From Paludibacteraceae bacterium (GTDB lineage: Bacteria; Bacteroidota; Bacteroidia; Bacteroidales; Paludibacteraceae), in assembly GCA_017560605.1 (NCBI GenBank), contig JAFZEQ010000050.1:1-6254 (forward strand): a stretch of 6,254 nucleotides of DNA, in the 5' to 3' direction. The notes beneath the pieces were generated by a model. The model saw only the letters and a program-made list of their open reading frames with translations. It did not search any database and was not told where the DNA came from. The stretch's first letter is position 1. Every line of letters starts with the position of its first letter. A program made the position numbers and the translations under genes. Positions 6,089 to 6,254 of the stretch are shown in pieces.

Positions 6089-6254
6089 AGACCGGAAAAC
6101 TCAACAAATTTTTTCTTACGAGGTAGGTGCTTTTCCAATGGCGTGCTAATACTCTCCGCCGAGATCAGCCTTCGGGTTGTAGCGATGAGGCAGTTAGATT
6201 ACAAAGGGTCTGTACTCCTCAAATCCTGTTTATTAGGAGTTTTCTCGCGTAACA
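6089..6254 (+). ncRNA. Probable structured RNA (6S-like rod or leader RNA), 3' end may lie beyond the window
   Basis: No ORF is present, but paired segments nest from the outside in: 6095-6102 with 6237-6244 (GAAAACTC/GAGTTTTC, 8 bp), 6103-6106 with 6227-6230, 6120-6123 with 6217-6220 (GAGG/CCTC), 6125-6133 with 6203-6211 (8 of 9 positions, two of them G-U), 6151-6153 with 6192-6194, 6158-6160 with 6189-6191 (GCC/GGC), and a tip of CAGCC-UUCG-GGUUG (6166-6179). The G-U pairs and the cUUCGg loop favour the + strand. A competing hairpin, ACTCCT…AGGAGT (6214-6240), could break the outer helices. Length and paired ends recall 6S RNA; a 5' leader of the next gene is equally possible. I saw no signature of RNase P RNA, tmRNA, SRP RNA or a known riboswitch. 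No convincing TAnnTTTG promoter was found just upstream. Confidence 0.5.

Noticed and set aside
6166..6182. Resemblance of CCTTCGGGTTGTA to a stretch of 16S rRNA
   Set aside because: Only about 13 bases agree; flanking sequence is unlike rRNA and the bases are explained by a local UUCG-capped hairpin.
6089..6254. RNase P RNA, tmRNA or SRP RNA
   Set aside because: None of the diagnostic conserved words (GAGGAAAGTCC of RNase P, the tmRNA tRNA-like ends, the SRP GGAAG/AGCA loop) is present on either strand.

Overview
The window looks like chromosomal DNA of a Bacteroidales-type bacterium (phylum Bacteroidota). Three things point there: promoters of the Bacteroidota kind (TTTG, about 20 bp, TAnnTTTG), AT-rich leaders without Shine-Dalgarno sequences, and a gene set including a Bacteroidota-style FadL/OmpP1-like outer-membrane protein and a TrpRS with a KMGKS signature. 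There is no transposase, integrase, phage gene, CRISPR array or tRNA. The content is mostly housekeeping, and the interest lies in regulation and in small sequence features.

Layout: positions 1-745 hold the 3' part of a PQQ-type beta-propeller gene on the + strand. Its end overlaps by 8 bp the end of a minus-strand pair, an O-methyltransferase (2063-2722) followed by folC (738-2045). An 8-bp tandem repeat (2051-2102) bridges these two genes and encodes the methyltransferase's C-terminal tail. On the + strand, divergent from the methyltransferase, runs a probable four-gene unit: an Lrp/AsnC-family regulator (2843-3307), trpS (3344-4330), a 78-aa unrecognised small protein (4330-4566) and a FadL-like outer-membrane protein (4563-5987). 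The last three are joined by 1-bp and 4-bp stop/start overlaps.

The most striking element is the divergent control region. Two good Bacteroidota promoters, one for each direction, are interleaved and arranged symmetrically around position 2766.5 inside a 68-bp imperfect palindrome (2733-2800). It contains three inverted repeats whose centres are exactly 26 bp apart. The inferred picture is an autoregulatory switch: the Lrp-family protein binds here and sets the balance between its own operon (with trpS and envelope genes) and the methyltransferase-folC operon.

The tail of the window (about 6089-6254) has no gene but folds on paper into a long, interrupted rod with paired ends and a UUCG-capped tip, about 160 nt or more. 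This is the architecture of a structured RNA, possibly 6S-like or the leader of the next gene. Its identity cannot be settled from sequence reading alone.
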